Source of the DNA: Lewinellaceae bacterium
GTDB lineage: Bacteria; Bacteroidota; Bacteroidia; Chitinophagales; Saprospiraceae
NCBI GenBank assembly: GCA_020636445.1
Contig: JACJXV010000006.1
Span: forward strand, 1-64,000
Length of the DNA stretch: 64,000 nt
Reading direction: 5' to 3'
Part shown: positions 25,116 to 34,475 of the stretch, piece after piece
Layout: each line of letters begins with the position of its first letter
Numbering within the stretch: position 1 is the stretch's first letter
The notes under the pieces: generated by a model
Database searches by the model: none
Seen by the model: only the letters and a program-made list of their open reading frames with translations
Told to the model about the DNA's origin: nothing
Program-made: the position numbers and the translations under genes

Positions 25116-25769
25116 CTATTGAACTCCCAAGCCAATCAACAAGTGTTGAAATTTGATTCCCTCGAAATTAGGAATTACCTCATTAGCGGCTCCCAGTTCG
25201 TCGCGATTGCCCACGCCTACCACATGAAATCCTGCCAATTGAGCAGCAGCAACGCCATCGGGTGTATTTTCAAAGACGAGGGTACGGGTTGGTTTTACAC
25301 CGAGCCGCTCTGCAGCACTAAGATAGGTTTCCGAACTCGCTTCCTGCCAGCTGGTTTGTTCTTCTTCAACTACTGCATGGAAATAATGTGTAATACGTAA
25401 GCGGTTGAGAATTTCTCGTGCATGCGGATGGGCAGATACTACCGCCATGGGAATACCCTTGTTAAGTAGCTGTTTTAGAAACACAAAAACACCATCGGGA
25501 ATGTCATCAGGTGTCATCTCGGCCAAATGGGAGAAAATATGCTCTTCCACCTGTTGTGCTAACTTACGTACCATTTCCGGCGTATCATTCCCAAGGGCTA
25601 GTGCTAATTGGTGCAAAGTCGCACGCCGTTCAGAATTACGGGAAAAGTCCCGTAAATACGCTTTTCCATCAATACCATAAGCAGCAGCTATTGCCTCAAT
25701 AGCCATGGAAAAATAACTTTCATCATTGATTATAACGCCTTCCAAATCGAAAATGCAGGCTTTAATCAT
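25116..25769 (-). CDS. HAD protein, beta-phosphoglucomutase-like, altered active site
   Basis: 217 residues. I choose the ATG at 25769: a -7 element at 25800-25807 puts the transcript start downstream of the alternative ATG at 25802. It aligns well with beta-phosphoglucomutase, which normally converts the beta-glucose-1-phosphate made by GH65 phosphorylases. The nucleophile Asp8 is kept (FDLEGVI), but the general acid/base Asp10 is Glu, the Lys of the SKPAPD motif is absent (SWQEAS), and the metal-ligand ED pair reads EN. The Ser of motif II (VVSAH) remains. It may be a mutase with changed chemistry, a phosphatase or a non-catalytic protein. Confidence 0.8.
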   Translation of the reverse strand: MIKACIFDLEGVIINDESYFSMAIEAIAAAYGIDGKAYLRDFSRNSERRATLHQLALALGNDTPEMVRKLAQQVEEHIFSHLAEMTPDDIPDGVFVFLKQLLNKGIPMAVVSAHPHAREILNRLRITHYFHAVVEEEQTSWQEASSETYLSAAERLGVKPTRTLVFENTPDGVAAAQLAGFHVVGVGNRDELGAANEVIPNFEGIKFQHLLIGLGVQ

Positions 25770-25799
25770 ATTTGTAAGGTTTAGCCTTTTGTATAAGTT

Positions 25800-25807
25800 C
25801 AAAGGTA
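25800..25807 (-). promoter_or_regulatory. -7 element of alpha-glucoside operon
   Basis: The minus strand reads TACCTTTG, an exact TAnnTTTG match, about 30 bp upstream of the HAD start at 25769. No clear -33 TTTG is visible. It decides the start of the first gene. Confidence 0.5.
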
Positions 25808-26137
25808 AATAAAGTTTGCTTGTGGCAGGAAGACCGGAAAAAAATTCGTCACACAGGAATTTTAAACTGACTTTTTTTGCGCATGTTCTGACATTTCCAG
25901 GTAAAAATGTCTATTCCATGTTCATAAATCAAAATATTCCCTATTTTCATATATCCATCGCAAAGTGGTAATGACGCTATAGTCAGCATCATTAGGATTT
26001 TTGAAAAGTGTGCAAATCATTTTGTGAAGGGTACCAAAAAAAAATTGACCCGCTTATTAAACCTTCTCTCACCGGCGGCGTCAAAAGCCAGAGTCTGGTT
26101 CAGTCTTTCCGGATACTACCACGAAAAAAATGCTTAC
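25808..26137. other. Divergent intergenic region
   Basis: A gap of about 330 bp between the alpha-glucoside operon (minus) and the DUF1800 gene (plus). It is A/T-rich, with no gene or strong hairpin. A frame continuous with the DUF1800 gene extends back to 26024 but is not needed. Confidence 0.5.
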
Positions 26138-27796
26138 ATGGACAGAAGAGCTACCCTTTCCGTTCTAATGGGGAAAGCACGTCAAAGGCAGGCTAGCGCC
26201 ACTTTTACGGCTCCTTTTCGCAGTTCGCTCCAGCCCTACCAAGGGCCCTGGACGGCAGAGCTAGCAGGTCACCTGCTCCGAAGAACTACCTTTGGGCCCC
26301 GGCCTGAACAAATACAGACTGCCGTAACCGACGGACTGGAAAAAACACTCCAGCACCTTTTTGCGGATTCCCCCTTACCCAATCCTCCCCTGAATTTTAA
26401 CTACGCCGATGACCCGAATGTTCCCATTGGCGAGACCTGGATTGAGGCTCCTTTTGCCAATGTACAAGCAGGCTTAAATTACCGAAATCAAAGCCTTCGA
26501 GCCTGGACACTGGAAAATATTCTGGAGGAAAGAACATCCATTCGGGAGAAACTCACCCTCTTCTGGCATAATCATTTTGCCGTCAACAATATCCGGGATC
26601 CCAAATTCCTTTACCGCTACATTACCTTGCTACGCTCCAATGCCTGGGGGAATTTCAGGGAATTAGTCAAGGCCATTACCATCGATCCCACGATGCTGCG
26701 CTTTCTGAATGGCAACCAGAATACCCGGCAGGCACCCAATGAAAACTATGCCCGCGAATTACTGGAGTTGTTCAGCATCGGCAAAGGACCTCAGGTGGGA
26801 TCCGGGGACTATACCAACTACACCGAACAGGATGTCAAAGAGATTGCGCGTGCCTTAACAGGCTGGATAGATTCGGGCTACCTACGTACCAACACGGGGG
26901 AAATAGGTTCTGCTTACCGACTGGCCCGGCATGACCTTGGCACCAAACAGCTATCTCACCGTTTTGGCAATGTAGTCATCAATAATGAAGGTGATCAGGA
27001 GTACAAAAAAGTAGTTGATATCATTTTCCAGCAAGATGAAGTGGCTCGCTTTATTTGCCGAAAACTCTATCGGTACTTTGTTTACTATAAGATCAGCGAG
27101 GAAGTTGAAGCCGGGATCATCGAACCTATGGCTGCTATTCTTCGCCAAAATGATTACGAAATTCGCCCGGCCCTGGAAGCGCTCCTGCAAAGTGAGCACT
27201 TCTTCGACATGCTTAATATCGGGCCAATGATTAAGAATCCACTGGATTTTACCCTTGGCCTATTGAAACAGAGCAATTTTGTTGTACCCACTATTCTGGC
27301 TCGCCGCTATGGTTCACTGTTTGGGGTTTTCCGCTTGTTAATTCCTCAGCAGATGGAATATTTTTTCCCTCCGGATGTCGCCGGCTGGAAAGCTTATTAT
27401 CAGGAACCCGGTTTTTACCGGATCTGGATTAATGCTACGACGCTGAATACGCGAATGGCTTTCACCAATACGTTTGCCGGCAATGGGTACGCCCTAAGTA
27501 ATGTTCGGGTCCAGATCAATGTCCTGGAATTGATTAGCACCCTGGCCAATCCATTAGATCCCAATGCCTTGATCCGGGATTTGGGAACCCTTTATTTGCC
27601 ACAAGGCCTCACTGATGAGCAGGTCGTATTCTTAAAGGAAGTCCTTATCCCCGGACTACCCGATTTTGAATGGACTATTGAATATTCCGACTACCTGGCA
27701 AACCCCGCCAATAACAACCTACGGGCCGCTGTTGAAACCAAATTGCGATCCCTCTTTCAGGCGTTGTTAAGTATGCCGGAATTTTACCTGAGTTAA
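26138..27796 (+). CDS. DUF1800 family protein
   Basis: 552 residues from the ATG at 26138 (MDRRATLSVLMGK, the usual start of this family); an upstream ATG at 26024 would add 38 atypical residues. Family features are HLLRRTTFGP near the N-terminus, the TLFWHNHFAV segment, ENYARELLELFSIG and the HDLGTKQLSHRF stretch. DUF1800 proteins are nearly always encoded just before a DUF1501 protein, as here (31-bp gap), and the pair is probably exported as a unit. The biochemical role is unknown. No T9SS tail is seen on this protein. Confidence 0.9.
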   Translation: MDRRATLSVLMGKARQRQASATFTAPFRSSLQPYQGPWTAELAGHLLRRTTFGPRPEQIQTAVTDGLEKTLQHLFADSPLPNPPLNFNYADDPNVPIGETWIEAPFANVQAGLNYRNQSLRAWTLENILEERTSIREKLTLFWHNHFAVNNIRDPKFLYRYITLLRSNAWGNFRELVKAITIDPTMLRFLNGNQNTRQAPNENYARELLELFSIGKGPQVGSGDYTNYTEQDVKEIARALTGWIDSGYLRTNTGEIGSAYRLARHDLGTKQLSHRFGNVVINNEGDQEYKKVVDIIFQQDEVARFICRKLYRYFVYYKISEEVEAGIIEPMAAILRQNDYEIRPALEALLQSEHFFDMLNIGPMIKNPLDFTLGLLKQSNFVVPTILARRYGSLFGVFRLLIPQQMEYFFPPDVAGWKAYYQEPGFYRIWINATTLNTRMAFTNTFAGNGYALSNVRVQINVLELISTLANPLDPNALIRDLGTLYLPQGLTDEQVVFLKEVLIPGLPDFEWTIEYSDYLANPANNNLRAAVETKLRSLFQALLSMPEFYLS

Positions 27797-27827
27797 CAAC
27801 CCATTCTTCTATCATAAAGCAATACCG

Positions 27828-29384
27828 ATGAAGCGTCGCGCTTTTCTAAGAACCTCCGGGACGGCCCTCACCCTCCCCCTTTTGCTGAATGGGTTGCGCC
27901 TTTCGGCCTTACCCCGTTCCCCTTTCCTCACCGGAATGGATCCCGACAACGACCGCGTTTTGGTACTCATCCAACTGAGTGGGGGTAATGATGGCCTGAA
28001 TGCCATTATACCCATTGATCAATATGCCGGCCTTGCCGAAGTTCGTGGCAATATTATGCTTCCCGAAACCAGCCTCCTGAAAGTCAGGGATGATTTAGGA
28101 CTTCATCCCCGGATGCTTGGTTTACAGCGTTTATTCCAGGACGAAAAACTTGGGATTGTCCAAAGTGTTGGCTACCCCAATCAAAACCGCTCCCATTTCC
28201 GTTCCATGGATATCTGGCAATCAGCCTCCCCCGCCAACGAATACTGGAGTTCGGGCTGGATGGGCCGCTACCTTAGCAACAGGAATCCTGGTTATCCGGA
28301 AGGTTATCCTAACGATGAAAACCCACATCCTTTTGCCATTACTATGGGTTCTACGGTTTCGGAAACCTGTGAGGGCCAGGCTGCCAATTTCAGTATAACC
28401 CTCACCGATCCCTTTGCGTTATCCCGCCTGGCAGAAGGTGGCGGCGGCGAGACTCCTGACACCCCTTACGGTGAAGAATTACAGTTTCTGCGCACGACCA
28501 TCGCCCAAACCAATGCTTACGCCGAAACCATCCAGGAAGCAGCAAACAAGGGGCGTAACCTGGTTGACTATCCAGGCAACAGCAACCTGGCCGGGCAATT
28601 AAAGACAATAGCACTTTTGCTGGCAGGTGGTATGCAAACTAAAGTTTTTGTTGCGCAATTAGGGGGATTTGATACCCATGCAAACCAAGCCATTGCGGCA
28701 GAAACAACCACCGGCGTTCATGCAGAATTGCTGGGAACACTCTCCGAAGCCATTGCTGCCTTCCAGGCTGATTTGGATGCGCTGGGCTTGGCCGAACGGG
28801 TAGTAGGATTAACTTTTTCTGAGTTCGGGCGGCAAATCAGGTCCAATTTCAGTGACGGTACCGATCACGGCACCGCAGCTCCATTGGTATTGTTCGGCAG
28901 TTGCGTTGCTCCGGGTATTCTCGGACAAAATGTGGAGGTACATCCAGATGTGGCCCCCCAGGAAGGGGTGCCAATGCAGTTTGATTTCCGGGACATCTAT
29001 GGCACTATTCTCCGTGATTGGTTCGAAGTGGCGGAAGAAGAGGTGCGGGAGGTGCTTTATCCTGAATTCCAACATCTGCCTATCCTGCGCGATTGCCGGG
29101 TGGCAACCCCTACCCTCGACCTGGATAAAGACCCGGTAGTTCTGGATGGATTTCCGAATCCGTGCTACAGCGATCTGACGGTAAGTTTTCAGGGTGATGG
29201 ACAGGCCGTCCGTTTAAGCTTGTTCGATGTTCTTGGACAGGAATTACAAATTATCGCTCAAGGGAAAATACCCCGTGGCACCTACCAGCGCTTGGTAAAC
29301 ATGAGTGCACTTGCACCCGGCAGTTATTTTCTCCGGCTGCAGATGGGTGCCCGGCAAAAAACCATCCGCATCGTACGGCTGTAG
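27828..29384 (+). CDS. DUF1501 protein with T9SS sorting domain
   Basis: A 518-residue protein. The start MKRRAFLRTSGTALTLPLLL is a Tat-like or Sec signal; the family belongs to the alkaline-phosphatase-like superfamily. VLIQLSGGNDGLNAIIP, the NRSHFRSMDIWQS segment, GGFDTHANQ, and FSEFGRQIRSN...DHGTAAP contain candidate metal ligands. The last 80 residues (GFPNPCYSDLTVSF...SYFLRLQMG...KTIRIVRL) form a type-A T9SS sorting domain, so the protein should be secreted or anchored on the cell surface. It pairs with the DUF1800 gene. Confidence 0.92.
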   Translation: MKRRAFLRTSGTALTLPLLLNGLRLSALPRSPFLTGMDPDNDRVLVLIQLSGGNDGLNAIIPIDQYAGLAEVRGNIMLPETSLLKVRDDLGLHPRMLGLQRLFQDEKLGIVQSVGYPNQNRSHFRSMDIWQSASPANEYWSSGWMGRYLSNRNPGYPEGYPNDENPHPFAITMGSTVSETCEGQAANFSITLTDPFALSRLAEGGGGETPDTPYGEELQFLRTTIAQTNAYAETIQEAANKGRNLVDYPGNSNLAGQLKTIALLLAGGMQTKVFVAQLGGFDTHANQAIAAETTTGVHAELLGTLSEAIAAFQADLDALGLAERVVGLTFSEFGRQIRSNFSDGTDHGTAAPLVLFGSCVAPGILGQNVEVHPDVAPQEGVPMQFDFRDIYGTILRDWFEVAEEEVREVLYPEFQHLPILRDCRVATPTLDLDKDPVVLDGFPNPCYSDLTVSFQGDGQAVRLSLFDVLGQELQIIAQGKIPRGTYQRLVNMSALAPGSYFLRLQMGARQKTIRIVRL

Positions 29385-29418
29385 TCGCATTTGGCGGTAA
29401 TTCTTCCGTTTGCAAGCG

Positions 29419-29550
29419 CGATCTGAAGATCGAAAGGTGACAGGTTGACGGCAATCCGAAGATTGCCTATAACAGAGACTTTACTTGTTATCGGGAGTCT
29501 TCCAACTCCCGATAAAGCCTGGAACCCAGCGATCTTCAGATCGTTTTCCC
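29419..29550. repeat. Cluster of four short hairpins (dispersed repeat copy 1)
   Basis: Four perfect small hairpins occur in a row: CGATCT/AGATCG (29419-29432), GGCAATC/GATTGCC (29450-29467), CGGGAGT/ACTCCCG (29492-29511) and CGATCT/AGATCG (29530-29543). The right half (29492-29550) is closely repeated at 42111-42168. It lies between convergent genes and may also end their transcripts. Confidence 0.75.
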
Positions 29551-29610
29551 TGTTGCGTTACCCTTGAAAGGATATAAATGCCTATTCTGCGCTGGCAATC
29601 CCGGATTAGT

Positions 29611-30801
29611 TTACCCGGGAAAGCTAATTTTTCCCATACTCACTGCCGGTAAACTACCAAAATGCAAATTGCCTCCTGCCAGCGTTTCATTTGCGAGTAC
29701 CGCAAAAAGCACGGCTTCCTTGGCATCCCCATCAATATTTAATTCTCCGGTGGTAGAAAAGGTAATTCCCGGTAACAATTCTCTGAGGTGCCGCATAAGC
29801 ACAGGGTTATGCGCACCGCCTCCACTGGCATAAAGACGGGCATCCTGCCACAGTGGTAATTCCCGTTTTATACAACCGGCAATAGTTTCAGCACTAAACC
29901 GCGCCAGGGTGGCCAAAATATCAGTAGCGCTCAGGTCCGTAGTACCGGTTTGCTGCTGGGCTTTAGCCAGATAGTGTAAGTTGAACTGCTCAGGGCCCGT
30001 TGTCTTGGGGATCGAAGCCTTGAAAAATGGATCTTCCTGAAGGGCTGCTAACAGGCCGGCATGGATACGGCCACTGGCAGCCAGTCTTCCGTCTTCATCG
30101 AATGCTTTTCCAGGAAAAAATTGCCGGACAGCCGCATCGAGCATGGTATTGCCAGGACCAGTATCTGTTACGAAAACCCCGTCAAAATTACCCCCAGCGG
30201 GAAGCCAGGTGAAATTGGCAATACCCCCCATGTTTAACAGAATCCGATGTTCCTGCGGATGACTAAACAGCAGGCAATCACCGTACATCGCCAGCGGAGC
30301 ACCTTCGCCCCCGGCAGCGATGTGTTTCTGGCGAAAGTCACTGATGGTAATGATGCCGGTTCGCATGGCCAGGTGATCGCCGTCACCAATCTGCAGTGTC
30401 CCGTCGCCATAATCAGGACGATGATGTAAGCGACGGGGCATATGGTAGACCGTCTGCCCATGGCTGGCAATAACATCAATTGACGCCGGGGTGATTTCCC
30501 AGGTTTCCAGGGCTTGCATTACCAATTCACCATGGTAATTGCCAATCCAGGGATTCAGTAGGGTCAACAGTTGAAAATCAACCGTCTCCTGGGCGAATAC
30601 GGCCCGAATCCGGTCCTTTACTTCTTCCGGATATGCCAGCGTGGTAAAGCTTTCCAGTTGGACTTTAGTTTGCCGGCCAGCTTCAGAAATTTTGCACAGT
30701 GCGACATCTAAGCCATCCAGGGAGGTGCCCGACATCAGGCCAATTATCCTCCGTTCCTTCTGACTCGCAATGGCCGTTAATCGCCTAAGGTATTGATTCA
30801 C
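29611..30801 (-). CDS. anmK: Anhydro-N-acetylmuramic acid kinase
   Basis: A 396-residue member of the ASKHA kinase group. It phosphorylates 1,6-anhydro-MurNAc released during cell-wall recycling, giving MurNAc-6-phosphate. Signatures are GLMSGTSLDGLDVALC at the N-terminus, ASHGQTVYHMP, FDGVFVTDTGPGNTMLDA and the C-terminal ASGGGAHNPVLM. Length is normal. It follows the kbl gene by 24 bp on the minus strand, with no pathway link between the two. Confidence 0.95.
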   Translation of the reverse strand: MNQYLRRLTAIASQKERRIIGLMSGTSLDGLDVALCKISEAGRQTKVQLESFTTLAYPEEVKDRIRAVFAQETVDFQLLTLLNPWIGNYHGELVMQALETWEITPASIDVIASHGQTVYHMPRRLHHRPDYGDGTLQIGDGDHLAMRTGIITISDFRQKHIAAGGEGAPLAMYGDCLLFSHPQEHRILLNMGGIANFTWLPAGGNFDGVFVTDTGPGNTMLDAAVRQFFPGKAFDEDGRLAASGRIHAGLLAALQEDPFFKASIPKTTGPEQFNLHYLAKAQQQTGTTDLSATDILATLARFSAETIAGCIKRELPLWQDARLYASGGGAHNPVLMRHLRELLPGITFSTTGELNIDGDAKEAVLFAVLANETLAGGNLHFGSLPAVSMGKISFPG

Positions 30802-30825
30802 AAATAGGGGTTATATTGTTAATAA

Positions 30826-32016
30826 TCATTTAATTACCCCTAATTCGCGGCCAACTTTGGTGAAGGCAGCTACTGCCTTTTCCAAATGCTCCGTTTCATG
30901 GGCAGCAGATAATTGAACGCGGATCCGGGCTTTCCCCTTGGGTACTACGGGAAAGAAAAAGCCTATAACGTAAATGCCCTCTTTTAGCAAGCGTGCGGCA
31001 AAATCCTGCGCCAGTTTGGCATCGTACAACATGATAGGTACAATCGGGTGTTCCCCGGGAATAATATCAAAACCAGCAGCCGTCATCGCCTGACGGAAAT
31101 AGCGGGTATTAGCTTCCAGTTTATCCCGCAACTGGGTGCTCCCGGAGAGTAATTCCAGCACCCGTAGGGAAGCCCCAACGATTGCCGGGGCAACGGTATT
31201 CGAAAACAAGTAAGGTCGTGAGCGTTGCCGCAATAGGTCAACAATCTCTTTGCGGGCTGCCGTAAACCCTCCGGAAGCCCCCCCCAAGGCTTTACCCAGT
31301 GTACCTGTAATGATATCCACCCGTCCCATAACATTTCGGTATTCATGGGTACCCCGACCAGTAGCGCCCAGGAAGCCAGAGGCATGGCATTCGTCAATCA
31401 TAACCATCGCGTCGTATTTATCGGCCAAATCGCAAATTTTATCCAATTGGGCGATCGTGCCATCCATGGAAAAAGCGCCGTCGGTAGCGATCAGCCGGCG
31501 GCGTGCTGATTGCGCATCCTTAAGCTGTTGTTCCAGGTCCGCCATGTCGTTGTGTTTATAGCGGAAGCGGGCAGCCTTGCACAACCGAATACCATCGATG
31601 ATCGAAGCATGATTGAGTTCGTCGGATATAATAGCGTCCTCCGCACCCAGCAGTGGCTCAAAAAGCCCACCGTTGGCATCAAAAGCAGCAGCGTATAAAA
31701 TAGCGTCTTCCGTTCCCAGAAATGCAGCAATTTTTTCTTCAAGTTGCTTATGAATATCCTGAGTGCCGCAAATGAATCGTACCGAGGAAAGACCAAAACC
31801 ATGGGTATCAATAGCCGCTTTAGCCGCTTTAATTACTTCAGGATGGGCGGAAAGCCCCAGATAGTTATTCGCACAGAAATTCAGTACTTCTTCGCCCGAA
31901 GCCAGATCAATCTCAGCTCCCTGCGGACTGACAATAATCCGCTCTTCTTTATACAGACCGGCTTCGCGAATATCCTGCAATTCGGCCTGCAAGCCGGTTT
32001 CAACACTGGTATACAT
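30826..32016 (-). CDS. kbl: 2-amino-3-ketobutyrate CoA ligase (glycine C-acetyltransferase)
   Basis: A 396-residue PLP enzyme of the alpha-oxoamine synthase family. It cleaves 2-amino-3-oxobutanoate with CoA into glycine and acetyl-CoA. NFCANNYLGLSAHPEVI, the DECHASGFLG segment with the cofactor-ring Asp, and the PLP Lys in TGTLGKALGG are visible. The upstream threonine-dehydrogenase-type gene (23-bp gap) makes its substrate, so the two form a threonine-degradation operon. KBL is preferred to other family members because of this pairing. Confidence 0.93.
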   Translation of the reverse strand: MYTSVETGLQAELQDIREAGLYKEERIIVSPQGAEIDLASGEEVLNFCANNYLGLSAHPEVIKAAKAAIDTHGFGLSSVRFICGTQDIHKQLEEKIAAFLGTEDAILYAAAFDANGGLFEPLLGAEDAIISDELNHASIIDGIRLCKAARFRYKHNDMADLEQQLKDAQSARRRLIATDGAFSMDGTIAQLDKICDLADKYDAMVMIDECHASGFLGATGRGTHEYRNVMGRVDIITGTLGKALGGASGGFTAARKEIVDLLRQRSRPYLFSNTVAPAIVGASLRVLELLSGSTQLRDKLEANTRYFRQAMTAAGFDIIPGEHPIVPIMLYDAKLAQDFAARLLKEGIYVIGFFFPVVPKGKARIRVQLSAAHETEHLEKAVAAFTKVGRELGVIK

Positions 32017-32039
32017 GATTTTCGTCTTTTTGTGGTTAT

Positions 32040-32999
32040 TTAAACTTGCGTCAGGGCATAATACTGTTGCAAATGGCTTATCATATCTTGAGTCATGGCG
32101 GGCAGATCAAAACGCGCTTGCCAGCCCCAATCCCGTCGGGCATCCCCGTCATCAATACTCTGTGTCCAGGAATCGGCGATGCGTTGTCGGTAGTCAGGCT
32201 GATAAGAAACCGAAAAGTCAGGAAAATACTTGGTTATTTCCGCAACGACTTCAGCCGGAGTAAAACTCATTCCGGCCAGATTATAGCTGGTCCGGATTTT
32301 GACTTGTTCCGGGGGAGCTTCCATCAGGGCCAGCGTTCCTGCAATCGCATCATCCATGTACAGCATAGGAAGGCGGGTATCAGGACGTAAGAAGCAGTTA
32401 AAATGTTCTCCTTTAACCGCACGGTGATATACCTCTACAGCATAATCGGTTGTACCACCTCCGGGCATAGACTGGTAGCCGATTATCCCCGGATACCGCA
32501 CCGAACGCACATCAACCCCATAGCGTTGAAAGTAATACTGGCACCATTGCTCGCCGGCAACTTTACTAATTCCGTAGACGGTGGTGGGCTCCATAGCAGT
32601 ATGTTGCGGAGTATGATCACGAGGGGTGCTTGGGCCAAAAACCGCAATAGAACTAGGAAAAAAAACCTTCAGTTTATGAAGGCGGGCAGCTTCCAATACA
32701 TTAAACAGGCCTTCCATATTGATTTGCCAGGCCCAACGCGGGTCCGACTCACCACGTGCCGACAAAATAGCGGCCAGATGATAGATCTGATTAATGTTAT
32801 AATCCTGAATTAGCTGCTCCAATGCCTGGCTATCGAGCACATCCAAAACAGCGAAAGGACCAGCGGGCGGATTGGTAGCAGGACGAATGTCGGTGGCAAC
32901 GACCTGATCTGTACCGTAGCGGGCCCGCAAGGCGGCAGTTAGCACCAGACCGATCTGGCCATTAGCTCCCACCACCAGGATGCGATTGTTTACATTCAT
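32040..32999 (-). CDS. NAD-dependent epimerase, L-threonine 3-dehydrogenase type
   Basis: A 319-residue short-chain dehydrogenase/reductase of the extended (GalE-like) class. The NAD-binding motif is VGANGQIGLVL (about 9-19), and the catalytic YxxxK is in TVYGISKVAGEQW. SVRYPGIIGYQSMPGGGTTDYAVEVYH is characteristic of the bacterial threonine dehydrogenases of this fold, which are unrelated to zinc-dependent Tdh. It oxidises threonine to 2-amino-3-oxobutanoate for the following kbl product. The operon partner strongly supports this reading over a sugar epimerase. Confidence 0.88.
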   Translation of the reverse strand: MNVNNRILVVGANGQIGLVLTAALRARYGTDQVVATDIRPATNPPAGPFAVLDVLDSQALEQLIQDYNINQIYHLAAILSARGESDPRWAWQINMEGLFNVLEAARLHKLKVFFPSSIAVFGPSTPRDHTPQHTAMEPTTVYGISKVAGEQWCQYYFQRYGVDVRSVRYPGIIGYQSMPGGGTTDYAVEVYHRAVKGEHFNCFLRPDTRLPMLYMDDAIAGTLALMEAPPEQVKIRTSYNLAGMSFTPAEVVAEITKYFPDFSVSYQPDYRQRIADSWTQSIDDGDARRDWGWQARFDLPAMTQDMISHLQQYYALTQV

Positions 33000-33088
33000 A
33001 TTTGGTTAGCGCAATTTTTTTGCAAAGTTGCCGGAATAAATTTAATCTGCCAAGCCTTCCGTAAGCTATCCGCCTAAACCCACGCTGC

Positions 33089-33943
33089 TTACCCTTCGGC
33101 TTTCCGGGTGTATCGCTGCAATTTGCTCAGTAAACGGAGCATTTTTGCGTTTAACGATGGGGTGGCATTAAAAAAGAAATCATTAACGGCGATCCAGTCT
33201 TCTTTACGGTGAATTTCCCGAATTTGATCAAAAGGGACAGCTCTTGGTTTTTGAAAAGGTGCTTTCCAATAAAGGGCTTTATCCGTAAAGGCAAAACCCT
33301 CTTTCGCGGATCCCAACAGGGATAAATCCACTAAAACAAAAAGACGTTCTTCACGGGTAGCAAACAGAAAAGACTTACTTGCATTACGCAGTTTTTCTGG
33401 AGGAGTTTGGAGAAAATCAGTGTAAAACTTAACCTTTTCTGCAGGTAATTCAAGATAATCCATCACCATGTCGAACAAGCTGATTCTGGCCACTGGCATT
33501 TCCTGATATTGCAATAAGGCTATTGGGTAATTGACACCGGTCAGATCACTACAGTATTGAACAATGAATTGATCAAGTAAATCTTCAAAAATCGTTTCAA
33601 TACGTCGGTTCATCTGAAAAATATCCAGTTGGCCCTGTCTAACAGCATTTTCCACCCATTCAACAATTTGCTGCGAGCGAAGAGCTACCCGGTCCCGGAA
33701 TCCTGCTGCGTAGATACGTTCGGAAAAAGCAGTGAATTGACTAGCTTCATGTTCCGCTTCTACCCGCCTTTTCAACGCCAAAAAAAACTGCTCAACTAGT
33801 TGAGGTTCCAACGGCTGATCAAAGTCAACCAACAAATGCTCAACAGGAGCTTCAGCTTGCCCAGTTGGTTGCGGGCTACCGCATTGCCAACAGAATCGTG
33901 CCTCCAGAGGGAGATCTGTCCGGCATTGTGGGCATTTCTTCAT
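33089..33943 (-). CDS. Zinc-ribbon protein of unknown function
   Basis: 284 residues if started at 33943 (MKKCPQCRTDLP); an ATG two codons upstream is equally possible, and the longer frame to 34093 lacks support. The N-terminal CPQC-x10-CWQC is a zinc ribbon. The rest is soluble and mixed alpha/beta, with LFVLVDLSLLGSAKEGFAFTDKALYWKAPFQKP resembling the PH-like fold of short cytoplasmic proteins that respond to stress. Its family is not recognised. It is monocistronic and diverges from the DUF2256 gene. Confidence 0.6.
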   Translation of the reverse strand: MKKCPQCRTDLPLEARFCWQCGSPQPTGQAEAPVEHLLVDFDQPLEPQLVEQFFLALKRRVEAEHEASQFTAFSERIYAAGFRDRVALRSQQIVEWVENAVRQGQLDIFQMNRRIETIFEDLLDQFIVQYCSDLTGVNYPIALLQYQEMPVARISLFDMVMDYLELPAEKVKFYTDFLQTPPEKLRNASKSFLFATREERLFVLVDLSLLGSAKEGFAFTDKALYWKAPFQKPRAVPFDQIREIHRKEDWIAVNDFFFNATPSLNAKMLRLLSKLQRYTRKAEG

Positions 33944-34246
33944 AGTCATCTCTTGTGTTAGGAAAGGTACTAAATCGCCGGTAAATTCCGGTACACGCGT
34001 GGTAAAAAACCACGTTACGTGTCGCTTGGAGAAGACGAGAGCTGTACACATTTCCCGACTGCTAACATCAGTAACGGCAAGCTGGCGTCTCAAAGAGGCT
34101 GTTCCTCAGATCAGGGGATCCTTCAAGAACACTCCTTCGACAGATGTTCCATTTGCAAACAATCCAACCCTTCAACTGTTTATCACCTGATCTTTGCCCT
34201 GTACCCACCTTGGGCGTGGTAAATCTAATTTTTACATTCTATTGGC

Positions 34247-34396
34247 ATGCATAAAAAGCACACTCCTAAAGGCCTCCCGGAAAAGATCTGCGCCACCTGC
34301 GGGCGTCCTTTTTCCTGGCGAAAAAAATGGGAAAAAGTATGGGCCGAAGTAAAATATTGCAGTGACCGCTGCCGAAAGCAGCGAAAGCAAGCCTAG
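34247..34396 (+). CDS. DUF2256 family small protein
   Basis: A 49-residue basic protein (MHKKHTPKGLPEKICATCGRP... ending RCRKQRKQA). The pattern LPEKxCxxCGRPFxWRKKW followed by VKYCSDRCR is the DUF2256 signature, with CxxC and CxxxC pairs for one zinc. The family is often found near cryptochrome/photolyase genes elsewhere, but none is visible here. The function is unknown. An 79-bp gap separates it from the oxidase-like gene. Confidence 0.8.
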   Translation: MHKKHTPKGLPEKICATCGRPFSWRKKWEKVWAEVKYCSDRCRKQRKQA

Positions 34397-34475
34397 GATT
34401 TTGCAAATTCACGGCTTGATCACAAATTCGTTGTTATTGATTTTTTTTGAATACCCAAGCAATAATCTTTACGCT

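Noticed and set aside
25770..25802. Upstream ATG at 25802 as the start of the HAD protein
   Set aside because: The -7 promoter element at 25800-25807 places transcription start after this codon, and the family N-terminus begins at 25769.
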